Assembly (NCBI RefSeq): GCF_000219625.1
Contig: NC_018207.1
Location: forward strand, 992,001-1,056,000
Length of the DNA: 64,000 bases
Direction of reading: 5' to 3'
From: Zymoseptoria tritici IPO323
Lineage: Eukaryota > Ascomycota > Dothideomycetes > Mycosphaerellales > Mycosphaerellaceae
Each line of letters starts with the position of its first letter. The first letter of the stretch is position 1. Made by a program: the position numbers and the translations under genes. The notes under the pieces are model-generated. The model had not been told where the DNA came from. It saw nothing but the letters and a program-made list of their open reading frames with translations, and did no database searches. Shown one piece after another: positions 53,901-64,000 of the stretch.

Positions 53901-54940
53901 ACCTTGACGCATTGCTCAAGTCTGATCTTGCGCCAAAGAAAACACCGTCCAACAACCGCGTCAGTCGGGAGCAAAAGATGCGCGATGGAATCATCCTCAC
54001 CGGCTCGACCAAGAAAGCACTTGTGCCGGTCGAGAAGGACGAGGAATATGGCTACCGCTACCGTGAGCGCCTACCCAATGGCAAACGCGTGCAGCGAGAT
54101 ACGATGCCGCCTACTGCCGCAAGTGCGAAGTCCAGGAGAGAAGGTGTCACTCGAGGCGGCAAAGGTCGGGTCGAGTACGAGGAGGTCGACATCGGGTCTG
54201 ATGATGAGTTCGACGAGGAGCTTGATGAAGACAACCAGCGTGCCAACGGTGGCAGCTGGTCGGCAATCAATTCCGCGCCTGGCAAGAAGCAGGAGAGAAA
54301 CAGCCGGCGTAGCCTGCCCAGTTACCTGCAAGAGCGCCAGGGAGATGACGACTTTCCGGAGGCCCTGCCCGAAAACTACCGCGAGAAAGGCATGGCTGCC
54401 AGCCGCGCCGCGAGGGCCAGCACGGGCGCCATTGCTCCAAGTGACCAGCTCCAGGCTGAAGTGCAAGCCACCGTCCCCTCGAAGGCCATCAAGAAGAAGA
54501 AGTCTGTCAACTTCGTTGACGAGCAGATCCCTGCGAGACGGTCCAACGTTGGTGGGAAAGGCCCAAGCATGCGCCCTCCTTCGGCTCCGATCTTGGGCAG
54601 CCATCGTGATACCGCCATCGAATTGGGCGACGACGCCTCCTCTTCGGACGACGATGTTGATGCCGATGGCGACGAGGCGGACACGTTGGATGTGATTAAT
54701 CAAGCCGCTAATGGGGACTTCGGCCAGTCGCAACTCTCGTCGTCCACGTTCATGGGTGACGATGATATTGCCGTGGGTGGAGCGGTGCAGCGGACCAATG
54801 GCGCGACAAATGGAAAGGCGAAGGAGACGGCTCAAAGGCAGCAGCAGGAACGCGCAAGGCAGGCCATGGACGAGGCAAATCGGATGGCGAAGTTGGCTGC
54901 GTTGGAGATGTTCGAGGACGAGGGTGGCTTTGGGCTTTGA
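50915..54940 (+). CDS. JmjC-domain protein with 4CXXC-type zinc finger (putative histone demethylase)
   Basis: 1341 aa, no introns. The JmjC region spans about residues 170-350. Iron ligands are likely His221 and Glu223 (S-H-R-E-M-C) and His315 (A-P-H-Q-V-W-N-R-G). Cys pairs follow at about 440-480 (C-A-Y-C...C-G-N-C...C-M-D-C...C-A-C) and a zf-4CXXC_R1-like domain at about 600-660 (P-C-H-V-C-C-H-R...C-T-T-C...C-P-H-C-L-G-I-C). The C-terminal half is acidic or basic low complexity with nuclear-signal-like K-K-K-S and R-K-R-S-R. JmjC enzymes demethylate histone lysines using 2OG and iron; the substrate and activity here are inferred only. Confidence 0.88.
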   Translation: MPAQRPRASFEPIAPDFNLKALVEQTPNFSYVDRISCDMIEQQGMAAFEKLVTLHVIVGGKPLVIDNFEERLDPWTFTPKWLRDNCGDKVENARNLTAKENLPLTMAHYLNNMGLLTNQFFDKPGAYKEKGRQRVYLKDIDCPGVWWDKLKEHIPANLSYLNDSTGEVGGPGAVPDNNVPGRRLGKGIARAGDLMSSLPPDMRAENLMCYIGHEGTYTPSHREMCASLGQNIMVEASNTVSDEGKAEKPGSSIWFMTESKDRHLVSEYWLSVLGHDIEVENHFAQVVAWKKAPFKVYVVEQRPGDFILIPPLAPHQVWNRGTRTMKVAWNRTTVETLEMAMNEALPRSRIVCREEQYKNKAIVYYTLQKYASLLTLAMTQAKRMPPDAASQLLYTGKVKQLIKDFKRLFALYRQIMLSEMFNPEDRDAPKSLEYLPFDSNVTCAYCRGNIFNRFLTCGNCKDLLGHHTEDGEGDPYDVCMDCYTMGRSCACVSGLRWVEQFRWKELQTKYDVWRKMIIELDQGQNAKTPLPLIEERRKLGKKTLAEVCKEQLKRRPFKDVKKSEEPKDDDSSDEEIVVGDDGKVRKITKKKSKTFLKNNLPCHVCCHRHPTWKMAKCTTCDRSWCYGSLFRGWDKMPIDIMEDPAWECPHCLGICFAGACKKEGKMQPYEPKGTLLGHDTKKVADARSVEALVDFSVSNLNWLKDDAPEKATESRRFQRAREEARRNKENGDVEVDEDDDMINTTQVEMEYSPTADAIDPALMSGALPNEDEEAALARQLREANSSLAAPAAPMASSSTIPEGYAPLAQAGYSGYGAPPATMYPQPGDDDSYPYPGDDRDDSADPPNGDELRPFRKRSRGDGDDDDFEDINMSKAPKQKKPRLMQAGFRSFDLAESAVGASASKAKNEAQRQFEKEKERKALEKAKAEGRFIMLQAAIKGKKRIVKLPISSARLAHVLAQQTALAALAAPSDGNQADADAEHEDVDGGVAVNEEEDLDALLKSDLAPKKTPSNNRVSREQKMRDGIILTGSTKKALVPVEKDEEYGYRYRERLPNGKRVQRDTMPPTAASAKSRREGVTRGGKGRVEYEEVDIGSDDEFDEELDEDNQRANGGSWSAINSAPGKKQERNSRRSLPSYLQERQGDDDFPEALPENYREKGMAASRAARASTGAIAPSDQLQAEVQATVPSKAIKKKKSVNFVDEQIPARRSNVGGKGPSMRPPSAPILGSHRDTAIELGDDASSSDDDVDADGDEADTLDVINQAANGDFGQSQLSSSTFMGDDDIAVGGAVQRTNGATNGKAKETAQRQQQERARQAMDEANRMAKLAALEMFEDEGGFGL

Positions 54941-55347
54941 TTGCAGAAGTCGGTAAGGAGGTGACCATGCTGGGGCACTTGTGCAGTGTTGTGCATACCG
55001 TGCTTTGTGGTTGTGCGTTTGTGCATTTGTGTAGAGGCAAGCAGCGAAGATACCCATGCGCGGGAGAGTATAGCGAGACGAGTCTATTCTCACTTTTGAT
55101 AGTTCAATGGGAAGCTCAATGTCTATTCCTTGAGGCGTTGAATGTCGCCCGATATTGACTCAATCCCGACAGTAATTGATTAAGATCCATCAATCCGATG
55201 CCTACAGAGACACAGACTGCTCGAATCAGGCAGATCCATCACACCATTGATTGGCATCGTCAATGAAACAACAAAATCACGACAAGCGAAGCGGCTTTGG
55301 ATAAGATCATCAAGCTCTCGGAACCTCAGTCGTGAAACTGTACTATC

Positions 55348-56810
55348 ATGCATTCCGAAGAAGAGCTGCTCGCTTTGGCCAACGAACTCCTCCTTCCGCT
55401 CCATCTCGAAGCAACCGAATGTGAAGTCCTACAGCCACTCTGGGCCGACTATGGATCTATATCTCGCCTGACCATATCTTCAAGATCAACGCGCTCTACA
55501 AACTCGCCTGCACCAAAGACTTTGATCCTCAAATCAATCACGCCACCGCCGGTGAAAGGCTCCTCTCCCTCAGAAAGCCATCTCAGAAAACTCATCTCCT
55601 ACGAAGTAGAGCAGCACTTTTATACCAAGCTCGTCCCTCTACTTCCAGAATCTACACCAGTGGCACGCTGTGTGGCTTCCGCGACACCCTTGGATTCAAC
55701 CTCGAAGCAAAATATCACGACGATCCTCACCGATCTCCGCGAAGCATTCCCCATTGCCGCCGAGGAGCAACGTTCGGAGCTCAGCACATCTCAAGTACAT
55801 GCAGCATTGGACTGGCTTGCGAACTTCCACGGATTCTGGTCGACCCGCAATGCAGAATTGAGGTCCAGCCGTCTTCGGCTTCCTCCTTTAGAGGAGCAAG
55901 CGGCCGGCACTTTTACGAAATCACCTGGAGTCTGGCTGAATGGAGGCTACACCTATTTCGCGACACGGCAGTCCGAGTACAAGACTCTTCAAGAAGACTC
56001 TGACTCGCCTTGGCGAGAAGTCCTCTGCAGTCCACTCCCTGACCCGCTCAGCAAGAAGTCCATCGCCGAGCTAGTCGCTGCCATAATCGCTCCATCTCGA
56101 TTGTCCAGCATCCCCAATCCGACGAGCCCATATGAGACCCTCCTCCATGGCGACGTCAAGTCTGCAAACCTCTTTACCACGCCATCTCCATCCTCCTCAG
56201 CTTCAGCGGCGTTCTTCGATTTCCAATATGTTGGTCTCGGACTGGGAGTCTGCGACTTGGCGAAGTTGTTCACATGCTCGGTGCCCATGTCCATGCTAAT
56301 CGGTTCTGGAGATGGGAGTGCTCCTCGACTGAAGGGCAAACAATCGAAGCTGGAGATGAGAGAGGGCGAACGGAGACTGCTGGAGCGGTATAGACAGACG
56401 TATGAGAAAGTCAGCGGCAAGGCGTACCCATGGGAGGAACTGGAACGGCATTGGAATTGTGCATTGGTGGATTGGCTGAGATTTCAGGCTGGCTGGGGTG
56501 AGTCCTCATTGATTTCCTGCGTCCTCCGTTCGATGCTTTTCTGCTGACGCTTTCTAAAAAGGATTCTGGGGCAACACATACTGGCTGGAAGCCAGAGTCC
56601 GATTCATCCTCGCGGACCAAGAGTGGACGAAATGGATGCAGAGGACTGCCGCAGATACATTGGAGGTCAGTTACACAGTCTGAGTGGATGATGTGCTCAA
56701 ATGATTCAGACTGACCAAAGCACCGTTTCCCGTAGTTTGTGGCATTGGCACGGGAGTTCGAGACAAGTGAGACGCAGGCTACCATGTCGGATGCAAGTCT
56801 GAATTCATGA
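55348..56810 (+). CDS. Aminoglycoside-phosphotransferase/choline-kinase-like protein
   Basis: Exons 55348-56497, 56562-56665 and 56736-56810 join to 442 aa, with CTGAC branch sites in both introns. The kinase-like fold is shown by L-L-H-G-D-V-K-S-A-N-L-F (catalytic loop, Asp as base) and F-F-D-F-Q-Y-V-G-L-G-L-G-V-C-D-L-A-K-L (metal-binding Asp and following helix), both typical of APH/EcKinase-type small-molecule kinases. An N-terminal lobe Lys is probable in L-I-L-K-S-I. The substrate is unknown; many fungal copies exist. Exon 2 encodes F-W-G-N-T-Y-W. Confidence 0.85.
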
Positions 56811-57096
56811 CTCCACACCAAGCGGATGACGGTGACAATCGCTGTTGGGCAGTGGGCTACCTGGCGAACACTGTCTCGCCAGCGACAACAAAGACAGTGG
56901 TGATGCAACAATATTCAATGAACAAACGAAATATCGGTAATGAGCTAGACGAGTCTAGCCAGCTAATTCCTTGCCCCTCGACCAGCTCCATCGTGTGTCC
57001 AGCACAAACCAATTACACATTACACATTACTAGATCAGTCTCTCCGCCGTACCAGCACCATTTTCAGCAGTCATGCTATCGCTGCGACGGCTTTTT

Positions 57097-57909
57097 TCAG
57101 GCATCATCTCCGCTGCTCCTCCGAGATCCATCTTCCTGGGCCTCCATATTCACATTCATCGTACCGAGTTCTCGGAGCAGAATCCGAAGATATCCACGGT
57201 TCCTCAGCATGGCTACTTGTACACGCCTCAGAATAGCACTCGGTGCATTCAATGTGGAGCCTCGCAAGTCGTGAGGGAGTCGCAACGCATGAATCGCGCG
57301 GCGAAGAATAGTGGCTGTTGCTGGGACAATCCTTTGATACTCCCTGGAGTCAGACAGACCGTTCTCCATTATCTGCCTCTGTAATGCTGGGTCATTCTGG
57401 ACTCGGAGTGCCTCTATTAGCCTAAGCTGGTTTCTTCTAGCACTTCTCGCTCTCCGCACTGTGAGTCTTGATCGTCTTTCATTTCGGCGGGATGCGGAGG
57501 TCGTCCTCGGAATTGGAGGGAAGATGCGTCCGAGGAGTTCCTCGTATGCCCCAACCACGACGGGATCCGCGTTGTCAGGCTCCGGCAGGGCTCCATTTTC
57601 AGTTGCTGGCTGATGATCACCGCCACCAGTAGCCTGGGAGGCCTGTGGCCGGGCATCGGCAGAGGCTTCAAGAGCTGTCCGGAAAGAGCTGTCAGAATCT
57701 GCGTCGGAAGTAGGTGATGCGGCGTCGAAGTTCTCTGCTGCCGCTGTCCCTTCGCTGCTTCCCTGCTCGGCTGGCGAGGCATCTGGAGGTCCTTGATGTG
57801 GGTCTGCTACCGATGCGTTCGCGGAGGCAGGTTCCAGTCTGTCGACGGCCTGGGCCTCAGAACCTAACGTGCTTGCGCCAGATTTGGTGTTGTTCGATTG
57901 GGCAACCAT
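57097..57909 (-). CDS. Hypothetical protein (270 aa)
   Basis: ATG 57909 (MVAQSNNTKSG) lies in a better context than the upstream ATG at 58062. The first 140 residues are Ala/Ser/Asp-rich low complexity. The rest is Arg/Leu-rich and helical (R-R-N-E-R-R-S-R-L-T-V-R-R-A-R-S-A-R-R), possibly nuclear. No family recognised. It converges with the APH-like gene. Confidence 0.5.
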   Translation of the reverse strand: MVAQSNNTKSGASTLGSEAQAVDRLEPASANASVADPHQGPPDASPAEQGSSEGTAAAENFDAASPTSDADSDSSFRTALEASADARPQASQATGGGDHQPATENGALPEPDNADPVVVGAYEELLGRIFPPIPRTTSASRRNERRSRLTVRRARSARRNQLRLIEALRVQNDPALQRQIMENGLSDSREYQRIVPATATILRRAIHALRLPHDLRGSTLNAPSAILRRVQVAMLRNRGYLRILLRELGTMNVNMEAQEDGSRRSSGDDA

Positions 57910-58145
57910 GGCTGATGATCTGAATGCTGCTTGAGAGTCTTCGAGTTCGTGAGTCGTGGTCGTGAATGTTCGTGAGTTGAGAGATAGTTTGAGTGTTTTG
58001 ACGAAAGAAGAGATATGGTGTTGCTGTGATGAGGCCTGCCTGATGAAGAAGAAGTACCACAAGAGGACGATGGGTGTATTTGAACTCCCACGGAATGGTC
58101 AAGCGGCCGCCTTTGGCAGTCTGAGACCTTGTCCTAGACATCTTG

Positions 58146-58184
58146 ATCTCATGCGGAAGTCAAGACACGACTTCCGCATGAGAT
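58146..58184. repeat. Perfect 16-bp inverted repeat with 7-nt loop
   Basis: ATCTCATGCGGAAGTC (58146-58161), loop AAGACAC, then GACTTCCGCATGAGAT (58169-58184). It lies between the start of the hypothetical gene at 57909 and the end of the SDR gene at 58542. No T-run follows, so it is not a typical Pol III terminator. Confidence 0.9.
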
Positions 58185-58541
58185 ACTTGTCTGATAACGG
58201 GAGCCTACATGAGGCAGTCTATATCCGGAACAAAATGTTAGGAAAGAAGTGTTAAACACTCTTTTCTGCGTGCGGAAGAGCTCGTGGCGCTGGATCGGTC
58301 TCAGAGCCACCGGATCGGTCCCTGATCTGTAGATTACCGTAAGACATTAGCGAACTCTGCATGCTATGTCCTATAGTTCAAGGCTTGAGTGCAAGCCATA
58401 GGGGATAACACTGGCTTCTTCGGAGACTGAAAGGCAGCTGTCGTGGGTCATACGGTCTGCGGATCTCATGTATAAGTAGAGAGCAGGATCGAGACTTGCA
58501 AAACGATGGCTTTGGTCTCAATTTTGGATGGTATTGTAGGA

Positions 58542-59601
58542 TTACATGTGCCCGATGGCAAGCCCGGAGTCTGTCACTAGTCAGTGGTGCTGGCTCCGAT
58601 GCAAGAAAATTCGCCAACTCACCGATATGAATCTCCTGACCAGTCATTGACGTATTTTTCGCAATCATGATAAAGGAATCGGCACATTCACCCAGTTCAG
58701 TCTGCCCATGTGTCAGTCTGTGAACGCAAGACGCGAGGTTTTGGATCAACGCAGAAAGTATACATACCTCCTTCTGGAGAGCTGCAGCCTTTTTCAATCC
58801 ATTAATTCTTTCTTCTCCATACGAGTTACCCCAGTCCGTCAACAATAAGCCCGGTAGAACAGCATTGACTCGCACTTTAGGACCTTGCGTGTTAGCCAGA
58901 GCCTTCATGAGATGGCATCTAAAAGTGAAGGGCGGAGGAGTCAGCAAATTATCAGGAAGCCTGCGTCGTGCGAGCCTTGCGCCAGAAACTGGGAAACCAT
59001 GCTGAACTGGAGCTCGACAGGCTTTCTACCCTTCATTCAACTTACTGAGCTGCCTTCGTTACGCTGTACGCCATCGAAGATCCGCTCAAAGTCTTGCCAG
59101 CGATCGAGCTAGTCATGATGAAGACTCCGCCTTCTTCGTTCTTGTTAAAAATCGGCATGGCGGCTTTGAGCAGAGCATGGTTTCCCTTCACGTTCGTGTT
59201 CCAGCACTTGTCCCACTCCTCGTAGGTCAGAGCATCCAAATCCTTGAAATCGGAGAACTTGGTAAAGCCAGCATTCCCAATGATGATGTCCAGACCACCA
59301 AATGCAGAGACAGTCTCCGAAACGCAACGCTCAATGTCGGCAATCACTCCACCGTCTCCTTGAATGACAGTGGTTTTGACGGAATATTGGGATTCCAATT
59401 CCTCGGCGAGCTTGCGTGCAGGAGCTTCACTCGCGACATAATTTATCGCAACGTTTGAGCCTTCTGCGGCAAATCTCCTGGCGACTTCGGCACCCAGACC
59501 GCTGCGAAATGTTAGCAGAGTTGGACGAGCACCGGAAAGGGGCTGTCTTACCGTCCTCCGCCGGTGATCAGCACATTCCTGCCTTTGAGAGCGTATGGCA
59601 T
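58542..59601 (-). CDS. Short-chain dehydrogenase/reductase (SDR)
   Basis: Five exons (59601-59552, 59501-59046, 58918-58768, 58701-58623, 58570-58542) join in frame to 254 aa, the normal SDR size. Motifs: T-G-G-G-R-G-L-G cofactor loop split by intron 1, I-I-I-G-N-A-G, catalytic Ser in T-S-S-I-A-G, Y-S-V-T-K at intron 3, V-N-A-V-L-P-G-L, and the C-terminal G-Q-E-I-H-I-D-S-G-L-A. The acidic or basic coenzyme-discriminating residue is not obvious, so NAD versus NADP is open. The substrate is unknown. Exon 5 is only 29 nt. Confidence 0.9.
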
Positions 59602-59958
59602 TTTGAACAGTCGTCAATGGAGCTTCGATCGAAAGAGGTCCAGATCAGTAGCAAAGTCAGATACAAGGACGAGACTGTGAAGTGGCAGGTAAGGGTGAGG
59701 TTCAATCTTACCTACCTACCGGATATGGAAATCGGCATTGAGATACCCCGCATGGTGCGGGAATTATCAGGTACCCTGCCGGCGATCCGACCGATTACAT
59801 AAGCCGAAGTGAAGGATGATCGAAATCCGACGGAAACATTGAGCTTCTTCTTGCACATCATCTTCTTCGACATCGCTGGAAAGTTGTTCGGAAGCTACAC
59901 ATAGGAAATGGTGAAAGTGAGTAGGTAGATTCCTCTCATCGAGTGGCTTGGGCCTGGC

Positions 59959-62955
59959 TCATCGAGCATTGACCATGGTTCCGACTCCGAATCTCGCCTT
60001 TGTGACCGCAACCAGTTCGTCCACAAACGTAAGGTCCGACTCTTCGTCGTCCAATTCAATCATCTCAGAGCTCTCCCTTTCAGTACCGCCTGTGGCGTCT
60101 GCACCTGCGCCGCCTTCTTGTATCGATCGATTGCGGACTCTGATGATGTTGGCGACGGATATTCGAGGGAGACCAAGAGATGGTCTGGCCGGTCTCTTCT
60201 CGGTGGGAACGGTCATTACAGCCAGCGGATGATCTCTTATCTTCGAGCCCTTCGAGGAATGGTCTCGCTCGGGATCTTGATTTGGTTTGGCTGAAGAAGT
60301 TCGGGAACCCTTCTGTGCGCCCCCAGGTGAGGATCTGCCGGAAGCATTTGTACCCACTGCATGAATACTACCCAGCAATAACTCTCGCCTATCAGCGGTC
60401 CGTTGATGTCCTGTGTCTCCGTCGGCGGTGCTTGCAGACGTCCTGGTTATGCCGCTGCCGCTCGCTATGCTGCCAGCCTTCCCTCTCTGGGCTCCACAAA
60501 ATTGCTCGCTTTGGACTGTCATCCGGCCCATTTCTCTGCTCAACCCGGTACCCTTCTTACTCACTCGTATGCGGGGCAACATCGATCCTGAGCTGCCTCT
60601 GGAAGGTCGTTTCTCTACTCGCTTTGCAAAGATCGGGACGAACAAATCGTGCACCTCTCGTTTGAACCTGAGTCGTTGCCGACGAGCGAGAAGAGAGCTA
60701 TCGGCGGTGCAGCGATATCGAACTTCGAAGAACGTCCTGGGTATGCGTGTCAAAGTCGTGGAGATACCAGCGGCAGTAGTGGGTAGAGCGCAGGAATCGG
60801 TGCCTGCCGTCGAGGTGGCCGAGACTGATGATGAAAGCGGCAGAAGATGTGAGGTGTGTAAATCTGAGATCGCGGTGAAAGCAAATATCGTTGTTGTTTG
60901 AGTCGCAGGTGCAGGTCGCAGGTCGAGAGGACCGGCTGTAGACGATGAAGGCGAGGACTCCGCAGAGGTGTAATATGCGTGCAGAGGTTTGGCGTAGAAT
61001 CGTGCTTCACTCACCCATGCACTGGGCAGCGAGGCAAAGAGGAGTGGTATAGCTTGACGGAACTCGGACGTGGGGTCCGCGATGGTCTCTTCAGCCTTCG
61101 CAAGCTGAGAGCCAGCTGGTGTCTCAGCCAGTCGACTAAGAATCTGTGTTGCTCGTAGTCCGTCGAACGCCGACAAGAATGCGATCTGCTCGGGGGAAGG
61201 AGCGTTCGGAAAGAGCGGGACATCTGGTAGCAAATCTCTTGCATCTTTCTTGACAACCACGTCGAATCCTTTACCTGCTGTCTTGGGCGACATGGCGAAG
61301 ATTGTCAGCCAGGTGCCTGGCTTGTCGGCGATTCCTCTCTTCGTCGAGACGTATCGCTTGAGTCCAGCGAAGTGTCCAATGAGAGTCGCAAGGGGAATTT
61401 GCATAGCATGTGCAATGTTCCGCCCAACATGCTCCACGTAGGCAAATCTGAAGCCACCGTTCAGTAGTCTGTGAGTCTCTTCCGCGTTCAGTGTCCGAGT
61501 AATGAACATGAGTTGGCCTTTACCGAACAGACTGAGATGCAGCGCCGCTTCTAGCTCGGGAATGGATGGCTGCGTGATTGACGAGAGGTTCTTGTGAATG
61601 CAAATCTTGTGATGAGGTTCGATTCGGAGCGTCCCTGTCTGGATGATCTGATCGTAGAGAACGCCAAGTTGGTCGAGTCGGAAGTGGATCGTCGATGCTA
61701 TCGAAGCGGCGGCGGTGCAGAAGCGTTCGCGGAAGAGTATTTCGTAGTCGTTATAAGTATCGGCATCGTAGATGGCGCTGGCTGGAGAGCTGATGGGTCG
61801 GGAGTCGTCCCCGATACTATCGGCCTGGGCGTGGAGATGGCTTCTCATTCTGGGAATCAGGTCGACCACACTGGCCCAGTTGTGGGTCACACGGTAGATC
61901 CAGAGAAAGACTGGATGGGCAGTATCGAAGTCATCGTTGAAGGTACGATGGTTGTACTTGTCGGTAATCTCGCGTGAAGGAAGAACCCCGTCTGTCGTTA
62001 CAAGCACTCTTCCATCTGGGTCAAACATGACGCACGCCAGCATGACCTTTTGGGACCTCCGCCGCACGATTTGATCCCGCCGGCGAGCTACCAGAAGGAT
62101 GATGACGATCAGTACTGCTGCTGCTCCACAGAGTGCTGCTGCGATGAGTACTTGTGTCTCTCGAGCTCGCAGATCGGCAGCGTCGTTGTAACGTAGTAGC
62201 TTATATTCGCAACTGGTGGACGCTGTGAAATGCATGGCGGAGACTGCAAGTTGTCAGCATATGTAGTTACAATCGAGCGAGTCACTAACCACCACCCGCA
62301 AGAAGTGCGGCACACAGAAGTCTTTTCCACCACGATGAAATCCATCTTTCGCGCAGTCGATAGAATAATAGCAAAACAAGCCAGCAATCCCCGATCGATA
62401 TAACGACCGAGGCCACGAGGAACTTCGCATGGTAATTCAGAACGTAGTTCGTGATTCCCTTGTTTCCCAGGTAGTGCATAGAAACAACTGCCAGACCGGC
62501 GATCACACCAGTGCAGGTGAGTGCAATCCAGTGCAGCACGGTCGAGATATTGGAGAACTCGGCCGCAGAAAACGCAATAGTCAGGCCGATGACAGGCAAG
62601 AAGACTGACAGGACAGTCCAGTTTGATGCGTAGACGAGCTGAATTGAGGGATCTCCATTGCCGAGAACGATAGCACGGTTGCCGATGAAGTGCATGCACC
62701 AGATTCCAACCAGGCCCATGGATATTGCGCATGCAAGACTCTCGACCCTGACCTAGAATTAGTAATAAGGCCAGAATGAAGCAGCGGCCGCCTCCAAACG
62801 TACCAGCTCCGCCAATTCCTCAATGCCGTCCCTCGCCGATGCAAGATCTCAATCGTAAGTATGCAGCCGCATAGACTTGCAAAGTAGGATCCCGCGACAA
62901 TGCCCGCATCGAACGTGCTCGGGATGTTGGACTGAACTCCATAGATCTCGCTCAT
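59959..62955 (-). CDS. MHYT-domain membrane protein
   Basis: Three exons, 62955-62804, 62747-62290 and 62243-59959, give 964 aa. The MHYT sensor region fills the first 260 residues with about seven membrane helices and three M-H-[FY] sites at helix ends: W-C-M-H-F-I-G-N, V-S-M-H-Y-L-G and V-S-A-M-H-F-T-A-S, the last across intron 2. MHYT is proposed to bind copper and sense O2, CO or NO (family knowledge). The long cytosolic tail (V-M-L-A-C-V-M-F-D-P-D-G-R-V-L-V at its start) is conserved in fungal homologues, with a disordered Ser/Arg-rich end. The acceptor of intron 1 was chosen to keep the frame. Confidence 0.85.
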
Positions 62956-64000
62956 GGTGTAAGCCGGCGTCGACGGCGTCGGATCTGTTGCTCAGTCAGC
63001 CGCATTGTAAAGGCATCCCAACGCAGACTTTGCGCCTATCGTTTGCGGCGATCATGACCGGCACGCAGAACGGCGCGGCGCCGTCTCGGCCACTGCAGAT
63101 CACGGATCGTGGAGGAATCCGACATACTGTGTTCTCATTCGACGCCGGCTTCCAAGTTGTGATCCTGCGTTGCCGCCAAAGATATCAGGAGTCGAGGTGA
63201 TATGCCTGTCCCGAATGGCTGCTGCATAAAGGCCAAAGATCTTTTGTCGCTGAGTCCAGTAGCAGATGCGAATGCGCTCGGATCTTGAGATCCGGTCTGT
63301 ACGACAGTTTTGGGTTATGGCATGTTCTAGTGCGAGCGCGACGCAGGTCGAGTTGTGTGAGAACGAGCGCAGAGTGTTGTCGCAAGATGCACTCTCGTGT
63401 GCGCAAGGTTGAATGAGTACTCCTCAGGGCGGTCGACGTCGTACGACTTTCACAGGTTAATCTATTGGGTAGCCTCGACCAACCAGAATGAGCGCTCAGA
63501 AGACATCGGCTTCAAGAGAGCAAGGGATTGATGTCGAAGAAAGATGCCGATGTCGTGCAAGAGGACGTCCAGGGTACGAAGAGTATCGGCAAGGACGAAA
63601 ATGGCAGCGGCCAAGCGCATGATGTAGGAGGTCTTTAAGGTAAAGCCGGTCCGCATGGTGGTATAACAACTCCTGCCCGCCTTTGGTCATGTTCGCCTGC
63701 CCGCAATTCAGATACGTTTGGAGGACGAAGAGTGGGAAGGATCGAGGACGGACCAGAGGCGCGGCAAGCAGAGGCGCGGCAAGCAGCTACAGTGCATCTG
63801 CTTTCGAAGACTCCATCGCAAGTCGTGTATCAATATCATTCGTGCAGATCGCGTCTTGTTCACACAATGCAGATGCACTGCAGAAAGCCACAAAAAATAG
63901 CTTTTAACAGGCGTCGATTGTTTGAAGGCAGGGTGCCGGTTTCGAGAGCATCCTTCATGCACACACTTGACAAGCTTCTGTTGCAATGCAGATTGCTGCA
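62956..64000. other. Intergenic, no gene recognised
   Basis: Short open frames only. A 16-bp direct repeat of GAGGCGCGGCAAGCA lies near 63,757-63,787. No domain, tRNA or transposon end was seen. Confidence 0.5.

Overview
The window is nuclear DNA of a filamentous ascomycete. The genes are compact and carry short introns (42-115 bp) with GT(R)NGT donors, CTAAC/CTGAC branch sites and YAG acceptors. They encode typical fungal proteins: RNR1, ARO2, COQ2, NDC1, a Pep12-type SNARE, a GH71 alpha-1,3-glucanase, DUF6594 and MHYT proteins. C-to-T mutation typical of RIP is visible in the transposons. The gene set fits a Dothideomycete, perhaps near Mycosphaerellaceae, but that is inference.

Layout. 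1-1932: left-truncated Ty1/copia retrotransposon on the minus strand (short LTR, half-tRNA-type primer site, gag with two TAG stops). 3.3-9.6 kb: a CaMKK-like kinase and chorismate synthase. 9.9-14.3 kb: an F-box protein, a degenerate tandem repeat field and a hypothetical gene. 16.6-24 kb: RNR1 with an MCB promoter site, a 2OG-Fe(II) oxygenase and a small secreted cysteine-rich protein. 24.9-26.0 kb: an enoyl-reductase-like gene with two frameshifts.

26,598-33,657: a 7.06-kb DNA transposon bounded by a 9-bp target duplication and terminal inverted repeats, with Mutator-like (MULE) hallmarks. It holds two convergent intron-rich genes. Both read open for long stretches once TAG/TAA codons are treated as mutated Gln/Trp codons. 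Nearly every intron is filled by tandem palindromic 12-mers (AACRYRTTNNNN), in more than 30 clusters. This is the most unusual structure in the window.

34.1-63 kb: dense housekeeping and accessory genes. They are GH71, an F-box-like protein, a SNARE, NDC1, DUF6594, a repeat-bearing hypothetical, an NCS1 permease, an FAD oxidoreductase, a Ser-rich hypothetical, COQ2, a JmjC protein, an APH-like kinase, a hypothetical, an SDR and an MHYT membrane protein. I saw no CRISPR array, tRNA gene or intact rRNA gene. All exon joins were read by eye and none has been checked with transcripts.
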